Shown here: positions 13,850-26,806 of the stretch, one piece after another
Layout: every line of letters begins with the position of its first letter
Numbering within the stretch: the first letter of the stretch is position 1
Origin: Struthio camelus
Taxonomy: Eukaryota; Chordata; Aves; Struthioniformes; Struthionidae
Length of the DNA: 64,000 nucleotides
Assembly (NCBI RefSeq): GCF_040807025.1
Contig: NC_090953.1
Coordinates: 69,501-133,500, forward strand
Reading direction: 5' to 3'
Notes under the pieces: generated by a model
Told to the model about the DNA's origin: nothing
The model's input: the letters and a program-made list of their open reading frames with translations, nothing else
Database searches by the model: none
Made by a program: the position numbers and the translations under genes

Positions 13850-15147
13850 GTGCCTAGCCAAAAGGCAACTCTGGGGGAGAAGGAAGACCTCTGGAGGGGG
13901 TCTGGGCCACCTAGACCTTTCCTGAGGGCTGAGGACGAGCAAGGGACAGCTCTGGCTAGCAAGGAGGAGCCAGAGAGTGGTGCGGAGCGCTCTAGAGCGG
14001 TGCAAAGGGGCCTAGGGAGCCAAGATCCAGCTCTGGGGTACAGGGAAACCTGCCAGAGTAGTCCCGAGGGCACCAGAGGAGGCCCTCAAGGCGTGTGCCT
14101 AGCCAAAAGACAACTCTGGGGAAGGAAGAGGAGCTTAGGAGGGGATCCGGGCCACCTAGACAGTGCCTAAGGGATCTGGGGGGCCAAAAAACAGCTCTGG
14201 GACACAACGAGTACTGCAATTGTAGTTCAGAAGTCACGAGAGGGCTTCTAAGGGCTCTGCATGGCCACAAAGAGACTCTGGGGAAGGAGGAGGAGCTCAG
14301 GAGGGGGTCTGGGCCACCTAGACAGTGCCTAGGGGCTCAGCACGAGCAAGAGACATCTCTGGCTAGCAAGGAAGAGCCAAAGAGTGCTGCGGAGTGCTCT
14401 AGAGCAGTGCGAAGGGGCCTAGGGAGCCAAGATCCAGCTCTGGGGCACAGGGAAACCTGCCAGAGTAGTCCCGAGGGCACCAGAGGGGGCCCTCAAGGCG
14501 TGTGCCTAGTCAAAAGACAACTCTGGGGGAGGAGGAGGAGCTGAGGAGGGGGTCTGGGCCACCTAGACAGTGCCTAAGGGGTCCGGAGAGCCAAAAGACA
14601 GCTCTGGGGCACGCCAAAGGTCTCCGCAGGGGCTCTGAGGTGGATAGAGCAGTGCTAAGAGCTATGGGGGGCCCCAACACAGCTCTGGGGCACCCCAAAG
14701 GTCTCCGCAGGGGCTCTGAGGTGGAGAGAGCAGTGCTAAGAGCTCTGCGGGCCCCGCAGACAGCTCTGGGGCACAGGGACACCTGCCAGAGTAGTGCCGA
14801 GGGCACCAGAGGGGGCCCTCAAGGGTTTACATGGCCCAAAACCCCATTCTGGGGAAGGAGGAGGAGCTGAGGAGGGGTCTGGGCCACCTAGACAGTGCCT
14901 AAGGGGTCTGGAGAGCCAAAAGACAGCTCTGGGGCACGCCAAAGGTCTCCGCAGGGGCTCTGAGATGGATAGAACACTGCTAAGAGCTCTGGGGGGCCCC
15001 AACACAGCTCTGGGGCACAGGGAAACCTGCCAGAGTAGTCCCAAGGGCACCAGAGGGGACCCTCAAGGCGTGTGCCAGGCCAAAAGGAGACTCTGGGGGA
15101 AAAGGAAGACCTCTGGAGGGGGTCTGGGCCACCTAGACCTTGCCTGA
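13850..15147 (+). repeat. Repeat-A segment re-used inside the second family
   Basis: This stretch repeats 9,232-10,529 at a constant 4,618-bp offset. Just downstream, about 15,377-15,700 repeats the first few hundred bases of the window. Blocks of repeat A therefore also sit inside the second family, so the two families exchange sequence and are not separate arrays. Confidence 0.82.
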
Positions 15148-16608
15148 GGGCTCAGCACGAGCAAGAGCCAGCTCTGGCTAGCAAGGAAGAGCCACAGAGT
15201 GTTGCGGGGTGCTCTAGAGAGTTGCGAAGGGGCCTAGGGAGCCAAGATCCAGCTCTGGGGCAGAGGGAAACCTGCCAGAGTAGTCCCGAGGGCCCCAGAG
15301 GGGGCCCTCAAGGGTTTACATGGCCCAAAACCCCATTCTGGGGAAGGAGGAGGAGCTGAGGAGGGGTCTGGGCCACCTAGACAGTGCCTAAGGGGTCTGG
15401 GGGGCCAAAAGACTGCTCTGGGGCACCCCAAAGGTCTGCCCAGGGGCTCTGGGGTGGAGAGAGCAGTGCTAAGAGCTGAGGGGGGGCCGAAGACAGCTCT
15501 GGGGCAGAGGAAAACCTGCCAGAGTAGTCCCCGAGGGCAGCAGAGGGGACCCTCAAGGCGTGTGCCAGGACAAAAGGAGACTCTGGGGGAAAAGGAAGAC
15601 CTCTGGAGGGGGTCTGGGCCACCTAGACCTTTCCTGAGGGCTCGGCACGAGCAAGGGACAGCTCTGGGCAGCAAGGAAGAGCCAAAGAGTGGTGCGGAGC
15701 GCTCTAGAGCAGTGCGAAGGGGCCTAGGGAGCCAAGATCCAGCTCTGGGCACAGGGAAACCTGCCAGAGTAGTGCTGAGGGCCCCAGAGGGGGCCCTTAA
15801 GGGTTTACATGGCCCAAAACCCCACTCTAGGGAAGGGGGAGGAGCTGAGGAAGGGGTCTGGGCCACCTAGACAGTGCCTAAGGGGTCCGGAGAGCCAAAA
15901 GACAGCTCTGGGGCACCCCAAAGGTCTCCCCAGGGGCTCTGAGGTGGAGAGAGCAGTGCTAAGAGCTGTGGGGGGGCCGAAGACAGCTCTGGGGCACAGG
16001 GAAACCTGCCAGAGTAGTCCCGAGGGCCCCAGAGGGGGCCCTCAAGGGTTTACATGACCCAAAACCCCACTCTAGGGAAGGAGGAGGAGCTGAGGAAGGG
16101 GTCTGGGCCACCTAGACAGTGCCTAAGGGGTCTGGAGAGCCAAAAGACAGCTCTGGGGCACCCCAAAGGTCTCCCCAGGGGCTCTGAGGTGAAGAGAGCA
16201 GTGCTAAGAGCTGTGGGGGGGCCGAAGACAGCTCTGGGGCACAGGGAAACCTGCCAGAGTAGTCCCAAGGGCACCAGAGGGGACCCTCAAGGCGTGTGCC
16301 AGGACAAAAGGAGACTCTGGGGGAAAAGGAAGACCTCTGGAGGAGGTCTGGGCCACCTAGACCTTTCCTGAGGGCTCGGCACGAGCAAGGGACAGCTCTG
16401 GGCAGCAAGGAAGAGCCAAAGAGTGGTGCGGAGCCCTCTAGAGCAGTGCGAAGGGGCGTAGGGAGCCAAGATCCAGCTCTGGGGCACAGGGACACCTGCC
16501 ACAGTAGTGCCGAGGGCCCCAGAGGGGGCCCTCAAGGCGTGTGCCTAGCCAAAAGACAACTCTGGGGAAGGAGGAGGAGCTGAGGACGGCGTCTGGGCCA
16601 CCTAGACA

Positions 16609-19600
16609 GTGCCTAAGGGGTCCGGAGGGCCAAAACAGTGCTGTGGTCTCCGCAGGGGCTCTGAGCTGGATAGAGCAGTGCTAAGAGCTGTGGGGGGCAC
16701 CTACACAGCTCTGGGGCACAGGGAAACCTGCCAGAGTAGTCCCGAGGGCACCAGAGGGGGCCCTCAAGGCGTGTGCCTAGCTAAAAGACCACTCTGGGGA
16801 AGGAGGAGGAGCTCAGGAGGGGATCTGGGCCACCTAGACAGTGCCTAAGGGATCTGGGGGGCCAAAAAACAGCTCTGGGGCACAACGAGTACTGCAATTG
16901 TAGTTCAGAAGTCACGAGAGGGCTTCTAAGGGCTCTGCATGGCCACAAAGAGACTCTGGGGAAGGAGGAGGAGCTCAGGAGGGGGTCTGGGCCACCTAGA
17001 CCGTTCCTGAGGGCTCAGCACGAGCAAGAGCCAGCTCTGGCTAGCAAGGAAGAGCCAGAGAGTGCTGCGGAGTACTCTAGAGCAGTGCGAAGGGGCCTAG
17101 GGAGCCAAGATCCAGCTCTGGGCACAGGGAAACCTGCCAGAGTAGTCCCGAGGGCACCAGAGGGGGCCCTTAAGGGTTTACATGGCCCAAAACCCCACTC
17201 TAGGGAAGGGGGAGGAGCTGAGGAAGGGGTCTGGGCCACCTAGACAGTGCCTAAGGGGTCTGGAGAGCCAAAAGACAGCTCTGGGGCACCCCAAAGGTCT
17301 CCCCAGGGGCTCTGAGGTGGAGAGAGCAGTGCTAAGAGCTGTGGGGGGGCCGAAGACAGCTCTGGGGCACAGGGAAACCTGCCAGAGTAGTCCCGAGGGC
17401 ACCAGAGGGGGCCCTTAAGGGTTTACATGACCCAAAACCCCACTCTAGGGAAGGAGGAGGAGCTGAGGAAGGGGTCTGGGCCACCTAGACAGTGCCTAAG
17501 GGGTCTGGAGAGCCAAAAGACAGCTCTGGGGTACCCCAAAGGTCTCCCCAGGGGCTCTGAGGTGGAGAGAGCAGTGCTAAGAGCTGTGGGGGGGCCGAAG
17601 ACAGCTCTGGGGCACAGGGAAACCTGCCAGAGTAGTCCCGAGGACACCAGAGGGGACCCTCAAGGCGTGTGCCAGGACAAAAGGAGACTGGGGGAAAAGG
17701 AAGACCTCTGGAGGGGGTCTGGGCCACCTAGACCTTTCCTGAGGGCTCGGCACGAGCAAGGGACAGCTCTGGGCAGCAAGGAAGAGCCAAAGAGTGGTGC
17801 GGAGCCCTCTAGAGCAGTGCGAAGGGGCCTAGGGAGCCAAGATCCAGCTCTGGGGCACAGGGACACCTGCCACAGTAGTGCCGAGGGCCCCAGAGGGGGC
17901 CCTCAAGGCGTGTGCCTAGCCAAAAGACAACTCTGGGGAAGGAGGAGGAGCTGAGGACGGCGTCTGGGCCACCTAGACAGTGCCTAAGGGGTCCGGAGGG
18001 CCAAAACAGTGCTGTGGTCTCCGCAGGGGCTCTGAGCTGGATAGAGCAGTGCTAAGAGCTGTGGGGGGCACCTACACAGCTCTGGGGCACAGGGAAACCT
18101 GCCAGAGTAGTCCCGAGGGCACCAGAGGGGGCCCTCAAGGGTTTACATGACCCAAAACCCCACTCTAGGGAAGGAGGAGGAGCTGAGGAGGGGGTCTGGG
18201 CCACCTAGACCGTTCCTGAGGGCTCAGCACGAGCAAGGGACATCTCTGGCTAGCAAGGAAGAGCCAAAGAGTGCTGCGGAGTGCTCTAGAGAGTTGTGAA
18301 GGGGCCTAGGGAGCCAAGATCCAGCTCTGGGGCACAGGGACACCTGCCAGAGTAGTGCCGAGGGCCCCAGAGGGGGCCCTCAAGGCGTGTGCCTAGCCAA
18401 AAGACAACTCTGGGGAAGGAGGAGGAGCTGAGGAGGGGTCTGGGCCACCTAGACAGTGCCTAAGGGGTCCGGAGAGCCAAAAGACAGCTCTGGGGCATGC
18501 CAAAGGTCTCCGCAGGGGCTCTGAGGTGGAGAGAGCAGTGCTAAGAGCTATGGGGGGCCCCAACACAGCTCTGGGGCACCCCAAAGGTCTGCCCAGGGGC
18601 TCTGAGGTGGATAGAGCAGTGCTAAGAGCTGTGGGGGCCCCGAAGACAGCTCTGGGGCACAGGGAAACCTGCCAAAGTAGTCCCGAGGGCAGCAGAGGGG
18701 GCCCTCAAGGCGTGTGCCTAGCTAAAAGACCACTCTGGGGAAGGAGGAGGAGCTCAGGAGGGGATCTGGGCCACCTAGACAGTGCCTAAGGGATCTGGGG
18801 GGCCAAAAAACAGCTCTGGGACACAATGAGTACTGCAATTGTAGTTCAGAAGTCACGAGAGGGCTTCTAAGGGCTCTGCATGGCCACAAAGAGACTCTGG
18901 GGAAGGAGGAGGAGCTCAGGAGGGGGTCTGGGCCACCTAGACCGTTCCTGAGGGCTCAGCACGAGCAAGAGCCAGCTCTGGCTAGCAAGGAAGAGCCACA
19001 GAGTGGTGTGGAGTACTCTAGAGCAGTGCGAAGGGGCCTAGGGAGCCAAGATCCAGCTCTGGGGCACAGGGAAACCTGCCAGAGTAGTCCCGAGGGCACC
19101 AGAGGGGGCCCTCAAGGGTTTACATGGCCCAAAACCCCATTCTGGGGAAGGGGGAGGAGCTGAGGAGGGGTCTGGGCCACCTAGACAGTGCCTAAGGGGT
19201 CTGGGGGGCCAAAAGACAGCTCTGGGGCACCCCAAAGGTCTCCGCAGGGGCTCTGAGGTGGAGAGAGCAGTGCTAAGAGCTGTGGGGGGGCCGAAGACAG
19301 CTCTGGGGCACAGGGAAACCTGCCAGAGTAGTCCCGAGGACACCAGAGGGGGCCCTCAAGGCGTGTGCCTAGCCAAAAGGCAACTCTGGGGGAGAAGGAA
19401 GACCTCTGGAGGGGGTCTGGGCCACCTAGACCTTGCCTGAGGGCTCAGCACGAGCAAGGGACAGCTCTGGCTAGCAAGGAAGAGCCAGAGAGTGGTGCGG
19501 AGCGCTCTAGAGCGGTGCAAAGGGGCCTAGGGAGCCAAGATCCAGCTCTGGGGCACAGGGAAACCTGCCAGAGTAGTGCCGAGGGCACCAGAGGGGGCCC

Positions 19601-20737
19601 TCAAGGCGTGTGCCTAGCCAAAAGGCAACTCTGGGGAAGGAGGAGGAGCTGAGGAAGGGGTCTGGGCCACCTAGACCGTTCCTGAGGACTCAGCACGAGC
19701 AAGAGACATCTCTGGCTAGCAAGGAAGAGCCAAAGAGTGCTGCGGAGTGCTCTAGAGAGTTGTGAAGGGGCCTAGGGAGCCAAGATCCAGCTCTGGGGCA
19801 CAGGGACACCTGCCAGAGTAGTGCCGAGGGCCCCAGAGGGGGCCCTCAAGGCGTGTGCCTAGCAAAAAGACAACTCTGGGGAAGGAGGAGGAGCTGAGGA
19901 GGGGTCTAGGCCACCTAGACAGTGCCTAAGGGGTCCAGAGAGCCAAAAGACAGCTCTGGGGCACGCCAAAGGTCTCCCCAGGGGCTCTGAGGTGGAGAGA
20001 GCAGTGCTAAGAGCTATGGGGGGCCCCAACACAGCTCTGGGGCACCCCAAAGGTCTGCCCAGGGGCTCTGAGGTGGATAGAGCAGTGCTAAGAGCTGTGG
20101 GGGGCCCGAAGACAGCTCTGGGGCACAGGGAAACCTGCCAAAGTAGTCCCGAGGGCCCCAGAGGGGGCCCTCAAGGCGTGTGCCTAGCTAAAAGACCACT
20201 CTGGGGAAGGAGGAGGAGCTGAGGAGGGGATCTGGGCCACCTAGACAGTGCCTAAGGGATCTGGGGGGCCAAAAGACAGCTCTGGGGCACCCCAAAGGTC
20301 TCCCCAGGGGCTCTGAGGTGGAGAGAGCAGTGCTAAGAGCTGTGGGGGGGCCGAAGACAGCTCTGGGGCACAGGGAAACCTGCCAGAGTAGTCCCGAGGG
20401 CACCAGAGGGGACCCTCAAGGCGTGTGCCAGGACAAAAGGAGACTCTGGGGGAAAAGGAAGACCTCTGGAGGAGGTCTGGGCCACCTAGACCTTTCCTGA
20501 GGGCTCGGCACGAGCAAGGGACATCTCTGGGCAGCAAGGAAGAGCCAAAGAGTGGTGCGGAGCCCTCTAGAGCAGTGCGAAGGGGCCTAGGGAGCCAAGA
20601 TCCAGCTCTGGGGCACAGGGACACCTGCCACAGTAGTGCCGAGGGCACCAGAGGGGGCCCTCAAGGCGTGTGCCTAGCCAAAAGACAACTCTGGGGAAGG
20701 AGGAGGAGCTGAGGACGGCGTCTGGGCCACCTAGACA
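16609..20737 (+). repeat. Higher-order repeat B, short form (4,129 bp)
   Basis: Starts with a monomer containing CAAAACAGTGCTGTGG, which is shortened against other monomers. That monomer recurs at about 20,738, 26,807 and 33,044 as the start of the following copies. This copy is the minimal form; later copies equal it plus extra blocks. Confidence 0.82.
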
Positions 20738-23700
20738 GTGCCTAAGGGGTCCGGAGGGCCAAAACAGTGCTGTGGTCTCCGCAGGGGCTCTGAGCTGGAT
20801 AGAGCAGTGCTAAGAGCTGTGGGGGGCACCTACACAGCTCTGGGGCACAGGGAAACCTGCCAGAGTAGTCCCGAGGGCACCAGAGGGGGCCCTCAAGGCG
20901 TGTGCCTAGCTAAAAGACCACTCTGGGGAAGGAGGAGGAGCTCAGGAGGGGATCTGGGCCACCTAGACAGTGCCTAAGGGATCTGGGGGGCCAAAAAACA
21001 GCTCTGGGGCACAACGAGTACTGCAATTGTAGTTCAGAAGTCACGAGAGGGCTTCTAAGGGCTCTGCATGGCCACAAAGAGACTCTGGGGAAGGAGGAGG
21101 AGCTCAGGAGGGGGTCTGGGCCACCTAGACCGTTCCTGAGGGCTCAGCACGAGCAAGAGCCAGCTCTGGCTAGCAAGGAAGAGCCAGAGAGTGCTGCGGA
21201 GTACTCTAGAGCAGTGCGAAGGGGCCTAGGGAGCCAAGATCCAGCTCTGGGCACAGGGAAACCTGCCAGAGTAGTCCCGAGGGCACCAGAGGGGGCCCTT
21301 AAGGGTTTACATGGCCCAAAACCCCACTCTAGGGAAGGGGGAGGAGCTGAGGAAGGGGTCTGGGCCACCTAGACAGTGCCTAAGGGGTCTGGAGAGCCAA
21401 AAGACAGCTCTGGGGCACCCCAAAGGTCTCCCCAGGGGCTCTGAGGTGGAGAGAGCAGTGCTAAGAGCTGTGGGGGGGCCGAAGACAGCTCTGGGGCACA
21501 GGGAAACCTGCCAGAGTAGTCCCGAGGGCACCAGAGGGGGCCCTTAAGGGTTTACATGACCCAAAACCCCACTCTAGGGAAGGAGGAGGAGCTGAGGAAG
21601 GGGTCTGGGCCACCTAGACAGTGCCTAAGGGGTCTGGAGAGCCAAAAGACAGCTCTGGGGTACCCCAAAGGTCTCCCCAGGGGCTCTGAGGTGGAGAGAG
21701 CAGTGCTAAGAGCTGTGGGGGGGCCGAAGACAGCTCTGGGGCACAGGGAAACCTGCCAGAGTAGTCCCGAGGACACCAGAGGGGACCCTCAAGGCGTGTG
21801 CCAGGCCAAAAGGAGACTGGGGGAAAAGGAAGACCTCTGGAGGGGGTCTGGGCCACCTAGACCTTTCCTGAGGGCTCGGCACGAGCAAGGGACAGCTCTG
21901 GGCAGCAAGGAAGAGCCAAAGAGTGGTGCGGAGCCCTCTAGAGCAGTGCGAAGGGGCCTAGGGAGCCAAGATCCAGCTCTGGGGCACAGAGACACCTGCC
22001 ACAGTAGTGCCGAGGGCCCCAGAGGGGGCCCTCAAGGCGTGTGCCTAGCCAAAAGACAACTCTGGGGAAGGAGGAGGAGCTGAGGACGGCGTCTGGGCCA
22101 CCTAGACAGTGCCTAAGGGGTCCGGAGGGCCAAAACAGTGCTGTGGTCTCCGCAGGGGCTCTGAGCTGGATAGAGCAGTGCTAAGAGCTGTGGGGGGCAC
22201 CTACACAGCTCTGGGGCACAGGGAAACCTGCCAGAGTAGTCCCGAGGGCACCAGAGGGGGCCCTCAAGGGTTTACATGACCCAAAACCCCACTCTAGGGA
22301 AGGAGGAGGAGCTGAGGAGGGGGTCTGGGCCACCTAGACCGTTCCTGAGGGCTCAGCACGAGCAAGGGACATCTCTGGCTAGCAAGGAAGAGCCAAAGAG
22401 TGCTGCGGAGTGCTCTAGAGAGTTGTGAAGGGGCCTAGGGAGCCAAGATCCAGCTCTGGGCACAGGGACACCTGCCAGAGTAGTGCCGAGGGCCCCAGAG
22501 GGGGCCCTCAAGGCGTGTGCCTAGCCAAAAGACAACTCTGGGGAAGGAGGAGGAGCTGAGGAGGGGTCTGGGCCACCTAGACAGTGCCTAAGGGGTCCGG
22601 AGAGCCAAAAGACAGCTCTGGGGCATGCCAAAGGTCTCCGCAGGGGCTCTGAGGTGGAGAGAGCAGTGCTAAGAGCTATGGGGGGCCCCAACACAGCTCT
22701 GGGGCACCCCAAAGGTCTGCCCAGGGGCTCTGAGGTGGATAGAGCAGTGCTAAGAGCTGTGGGGGCCCCGAAGACAGCTCTGGGGCACAGGGAAACCTGC
22801 CAAAGTAGTCCCGAGGGCAGCAGAGGGGGCCCTCAAGGCGTGTGCCTAGCTAAAAGACCACTCTGGGGAAGGAGGAGGAGCTCAGGAGGGGATCTGGGCC
22901 ACCTAGACAGTGCCTAAGGGATCTGGGGGGCCAAAAAACAGCTCTGGGGCACAACGAGTACTGCAATTGTAGTTCAGAAGTCACGAGAGGGCTTCTAAGG
23001 GCTCTGCATGGCCACAAAGAGACTCTGGGGAAGGAGGAGGAGCTCAGGAGGGGGTCTGGGCCACCTAGACCGTTCCTGAGGGCTCAGCACGAGCAAGAGC
23101 CAGCTCTGGCTAGCAAGGAAGAGCCAGAGAGTGCTGCGGAGTACTCTAGAGCAGTGCGAAGGGGCCTAGGGAGCCAAGATCCAGCTCTGGGCACAGGGAA
23201 ACCTGCCAGAGTAGTCCCGAGGGCACCAGAGGGGGCCCTTAAGGGTTTACATGGCCCAAAACCCCACTCTAGGGAAGGGGGAGGAGCTGAGGAAGGGGTC
23301 TGGGCCACCTAGACAGTGCCTAAGGGGTCTGGAGAGCCAAAAGACAGCTCTGGGGCACCCCAAAGGTCTCCCCAGGGGCTCTGAGGTGGAGAGAGCAGTG
23401 CTAAGAGCTGTGGGGGGGCCGAAGACAGCTCTGGGGCACAGGGAAACCTGCCAGAGTAGTCCCGAGGGCACCAGAGGGGGCCCTTAAGGGTTTACATGAC
23501 CCAAAACCCCACTCTAGGGAAGGAGGAGGAGCTGAGGAAGGGGTCTGGGCCACCTAGACAGTGCCTAAGGGGTCTGGAGAGCCAAAAGACAGCTCTGGGG
23601 TACCCCAAAGGTCTCCCCAGGGGCTCTGAGGTGGAGAGAGCAGTGCTAAGAGCTGTGGGGGGGCCGAAGACAGCTCTGGGGCACAGGGAAACCTGCCAGA

Positions 23701-26700
23701 GTAGTCCCGAGGACACCAGAGGGGACCCTCAAGGCGTGTGCCAGGACAAAAGGAGACTGGGGGAAAAGGAAGACCTCTGGAGGGGGTCTGGGCCACCTAG
23801 ACCTTTCCTGAGGGCTCGGCACGAGCAAGGGACAGCTCTGGGCAGCAAGGAAGAGCCAAAGAGTGGTGCGGAGCCCTCTAGAGCAGTGCGAAGGGGCCTA
23901 GGGAGCCAAGATCCAGCTCTGGGGCACAGGGACACCTGCCACAGTAGTGCCGAGGGCCCCAGAGGGGGCCCTCAAGGCGTGTGCCTAGCCAAAAGACAAC
24001 TCTGGGGAAGGAGGAGGAGCTGAGGACGGCGTCTGGGCCACCTAGACAGTGCCTAAGGGGTCCGGAGGGCCAAAACAGTGCTGTGGTCTCCGCAGGGGCT
24101 CTGAGCTGGATAGAGCAGTGCTAAGAGCTGTGGGGGGCACCTACACAGCTCTGGGGCACAGGGAAACCTGCCAGAGTAGTCCCGAGGGCACCAGAGGGGG
24201 CCCTCAAGGGTTTACATGACCCAAAACCCCACTCTAGGGAAGGAGGAGGAGCTGAGGAGGGGGTCTGGGCCACCTAGACCGTTCCTGAGGGCTCAGCACG
24301 AGCAAGGGACATCTCTGGCTAGCAAGGAAGAGCCAAAGAGTGCTGCGGAGTGCTCTAGAGAGTTGTGAAGGGGCCTAGGGAGCCAAGATCCAGCTCTGGG
24401 GCACAGGGACACCTGCCAGAGTAGTGCCGAGGGCCCCAGAGGGGGCCCTCAAGGCGTGTGCCTAGCCAAAAGACAACTCTGGGGAAGGAAGAGGAGCTGA
24501 GGAGGGGTCTGGGCCACCTAGACAGTGCCTAAGGGGTCCGGAGAGCCAAAAGACAGCTCTGGGGCATGCCAAAGGTCTCCGCAGGGGCTCTGAGGTGGAG
24601 AGAGCAGTGCTAAGAGCTATGGGGGGCCCCAACACAGCTCTGGGGCACCCCAAAGGTCTGCCCAGGGGCTCTGAGGTGGAGACAGCAGTGCTAAGAGCTG
24701 TGGGGGCCCCGAAGACAGCTCTGGGGCACAGGGAAACCTGCCAAAGTAGTCCCGAGGGCAGCAGAGGGGGCCCTCAAGGCGTGTGCCTAGCTAAAAGACC
24801 ACTCTGGGGAAGGAGGAGGAGCTGAGGAGGGGATCTGGGCCACCTAGACAGTGCCTAAGGGATCTGGGGGGCCAAAAAACAGCTCTGGGACACAATGAGT
24901 ACTGCAATTGTAGTTCAGAAGTCACGAGAGGGCTTCTAAGGGCTCTGCATGGCCACAAAGAGACTCTGGGGAAGGAGGAGGAGCTCAGGAGGGGGTCTGG
25001 GCCACCTAGACCGTTCCTGAGGGCTCAGCACGAGCAAGAGCCAGCTCTGGCTAGCAAGGAAGAGCCACAGAGTGGTGTGGAGTACTCTAGAGCAGTGCGA
25101 AGGGGCCTAGGGAGCCAAGATCCAGCTCTGGGGCACAGGGAAACCTGCCAGAGTAGTCCCGAGGGCACCAGAGGGGGCCCTCAAGGGTTTACATGGCCCA
25201 AAACCCCATTCTGGGGAAGGGGGAGGAGCTGAGGAGGGGTCTGGGCCACCTAGACAGTGCCTAAGGGGTCTGGGGGGCCAAAAGACAGCTCTGGGGCACC
25301 CCAAAGGTCTCCGCAGGGGCTCTGAGGTGGAGAGAGCAGTGCTAAGAGCTGTGGGGGGGCCGAAGACAGCTCTGGGGCACAGGGAAACCTGCCAGAGTAG
25401 TCCCGAGGACACCAGAGGGGGCCCTCAAGGCGTGTGCCTAGCCAAAAGGCAACTCTGGGGGAGAAGGAAGACCTCTGGAGGGGGTCTGGGCCACCTAGAC
25501 CTTGCCTGAGGGCTCAGCACGAGCAAGGGACAGCTCTGGCTAGCAAGGAAGAGCCAGAGAGTGGTGCGGAGCGCTCTAGAGCGGTGCAAAGGGGCCTAGG
25601 GAGCCAAGATCCAGCTCTGGGGCACAGGGAAACCTGCCAGAGTAGTGCCGAGGGCACCAGAGGGGGCCCTCAAGGCGTGTGCCTAGCCAAAAGGCAACTC
25701 TGGGGAAGGAGGAGGAGCTGAGGAAGGGGTCTGGGCCACCTAGACCGTTCCTGAGGACTCAGCACGAGCAAGAGACAGCTCTGGCTAGCAAGGAAGAGCC
25801 AAAGAGTGCTGCGGAGTGCTCTAGAGAGTTGTGAAGGGGCCTAGGGAGCCAAGATCCAGCTCTGGGGCACAGGGACACCTGCCAGAGTAGTGCCGAGGGC
25901 CCCAGAGGGGGCCCTCAAGGCGTGTGCCTAGCAAAAAGACAACTCTGGGGAAGGAGGAGGAGCTGAGGAGGGGTCTAGGCCACCTAGACAGTGCCTAAGG
26001 GGTCCAGAGAGCCAAAAGACAGCTCTGGGGCACGCCAAAGGTCTCCCCAGGGGCTCTGAGGTGGAGAGAGCAGTGCTAAGAGCTATGGGGGGCCCCAACA
26101 CAGCTCTGGGGCACCCCAAAGGTCTGCCCAGGGGCTCTGAGGTGGATAGAGCAGTGCTAAGAGCTGTGGGGGGCCCGAAGACAGCTCTGGGGCACAGGGA
26201 AACCTGCCAAAGTAGTCCCGAGGGCAGCAGAGGGGGCCCTCAAGGCGTGTGCCTAGCTAAAAGACCACTCTGGGGAAGGAGGAGGAGCTGAGGAGGGGAT
26301 CTGGGCCACCTAGACAGTGCCTAAGGGATCTGGGGGGCCAAAAGACAGCTCTGGGGCACCCCAAAGGTCTCCCCAGGGGCTCTGAGGTGGAGAGAGCAGT
26401 GCTAAGAGCTGTGGGGGGGCCGAAGACAGCTCTGGGGTACAGGGAAACCTGCCAGAGTAGTCCCGAGGGCACCAGAGGGGACCCTCAAGGCGTGTGCCAG
26501 GACAAAAGGAGACTCTGGGGGAAAAGGAAGACCTCTGGAGGAGGTCTGGGCCACCTAGACCTTTCCTGAGGGCTCGGCACGAGCAAGGGACATCTCTGGG
26601 CAGCAAGGAAGAGCCAAAGAGTGGTGCGGAGCCCTCTAGAGCAGTGCGAAGGGGCCTAGGGAGCCAAGATCCAGCTCTGGGGCACAGGGACACCTGCCAC

Positions 26701-26806
26701 AGTAGTGCCGAGGGCACCAGAGGGGGCCCTCAAGGCGTGTGCCTAGCCAAAAGACAACTCTGGGGAAGGAGGAGGAGCTGAGGACGGCGTCTGGGCCACC
26801 TAGACA
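20738..26806 (+). repeat. Higher-order repeat B, 6,069-bp form
   Basis: Equals the 4,129-bp form plus an internal tandem duplication of 1,940 bp: 21,144-23,083 is repeated from 23,084. The arithmetic is exact (4,129 + 1,940 = 6,069). The two 1,940-bp blocks are near-identical, so this duplication is young. Confidence 0.82.
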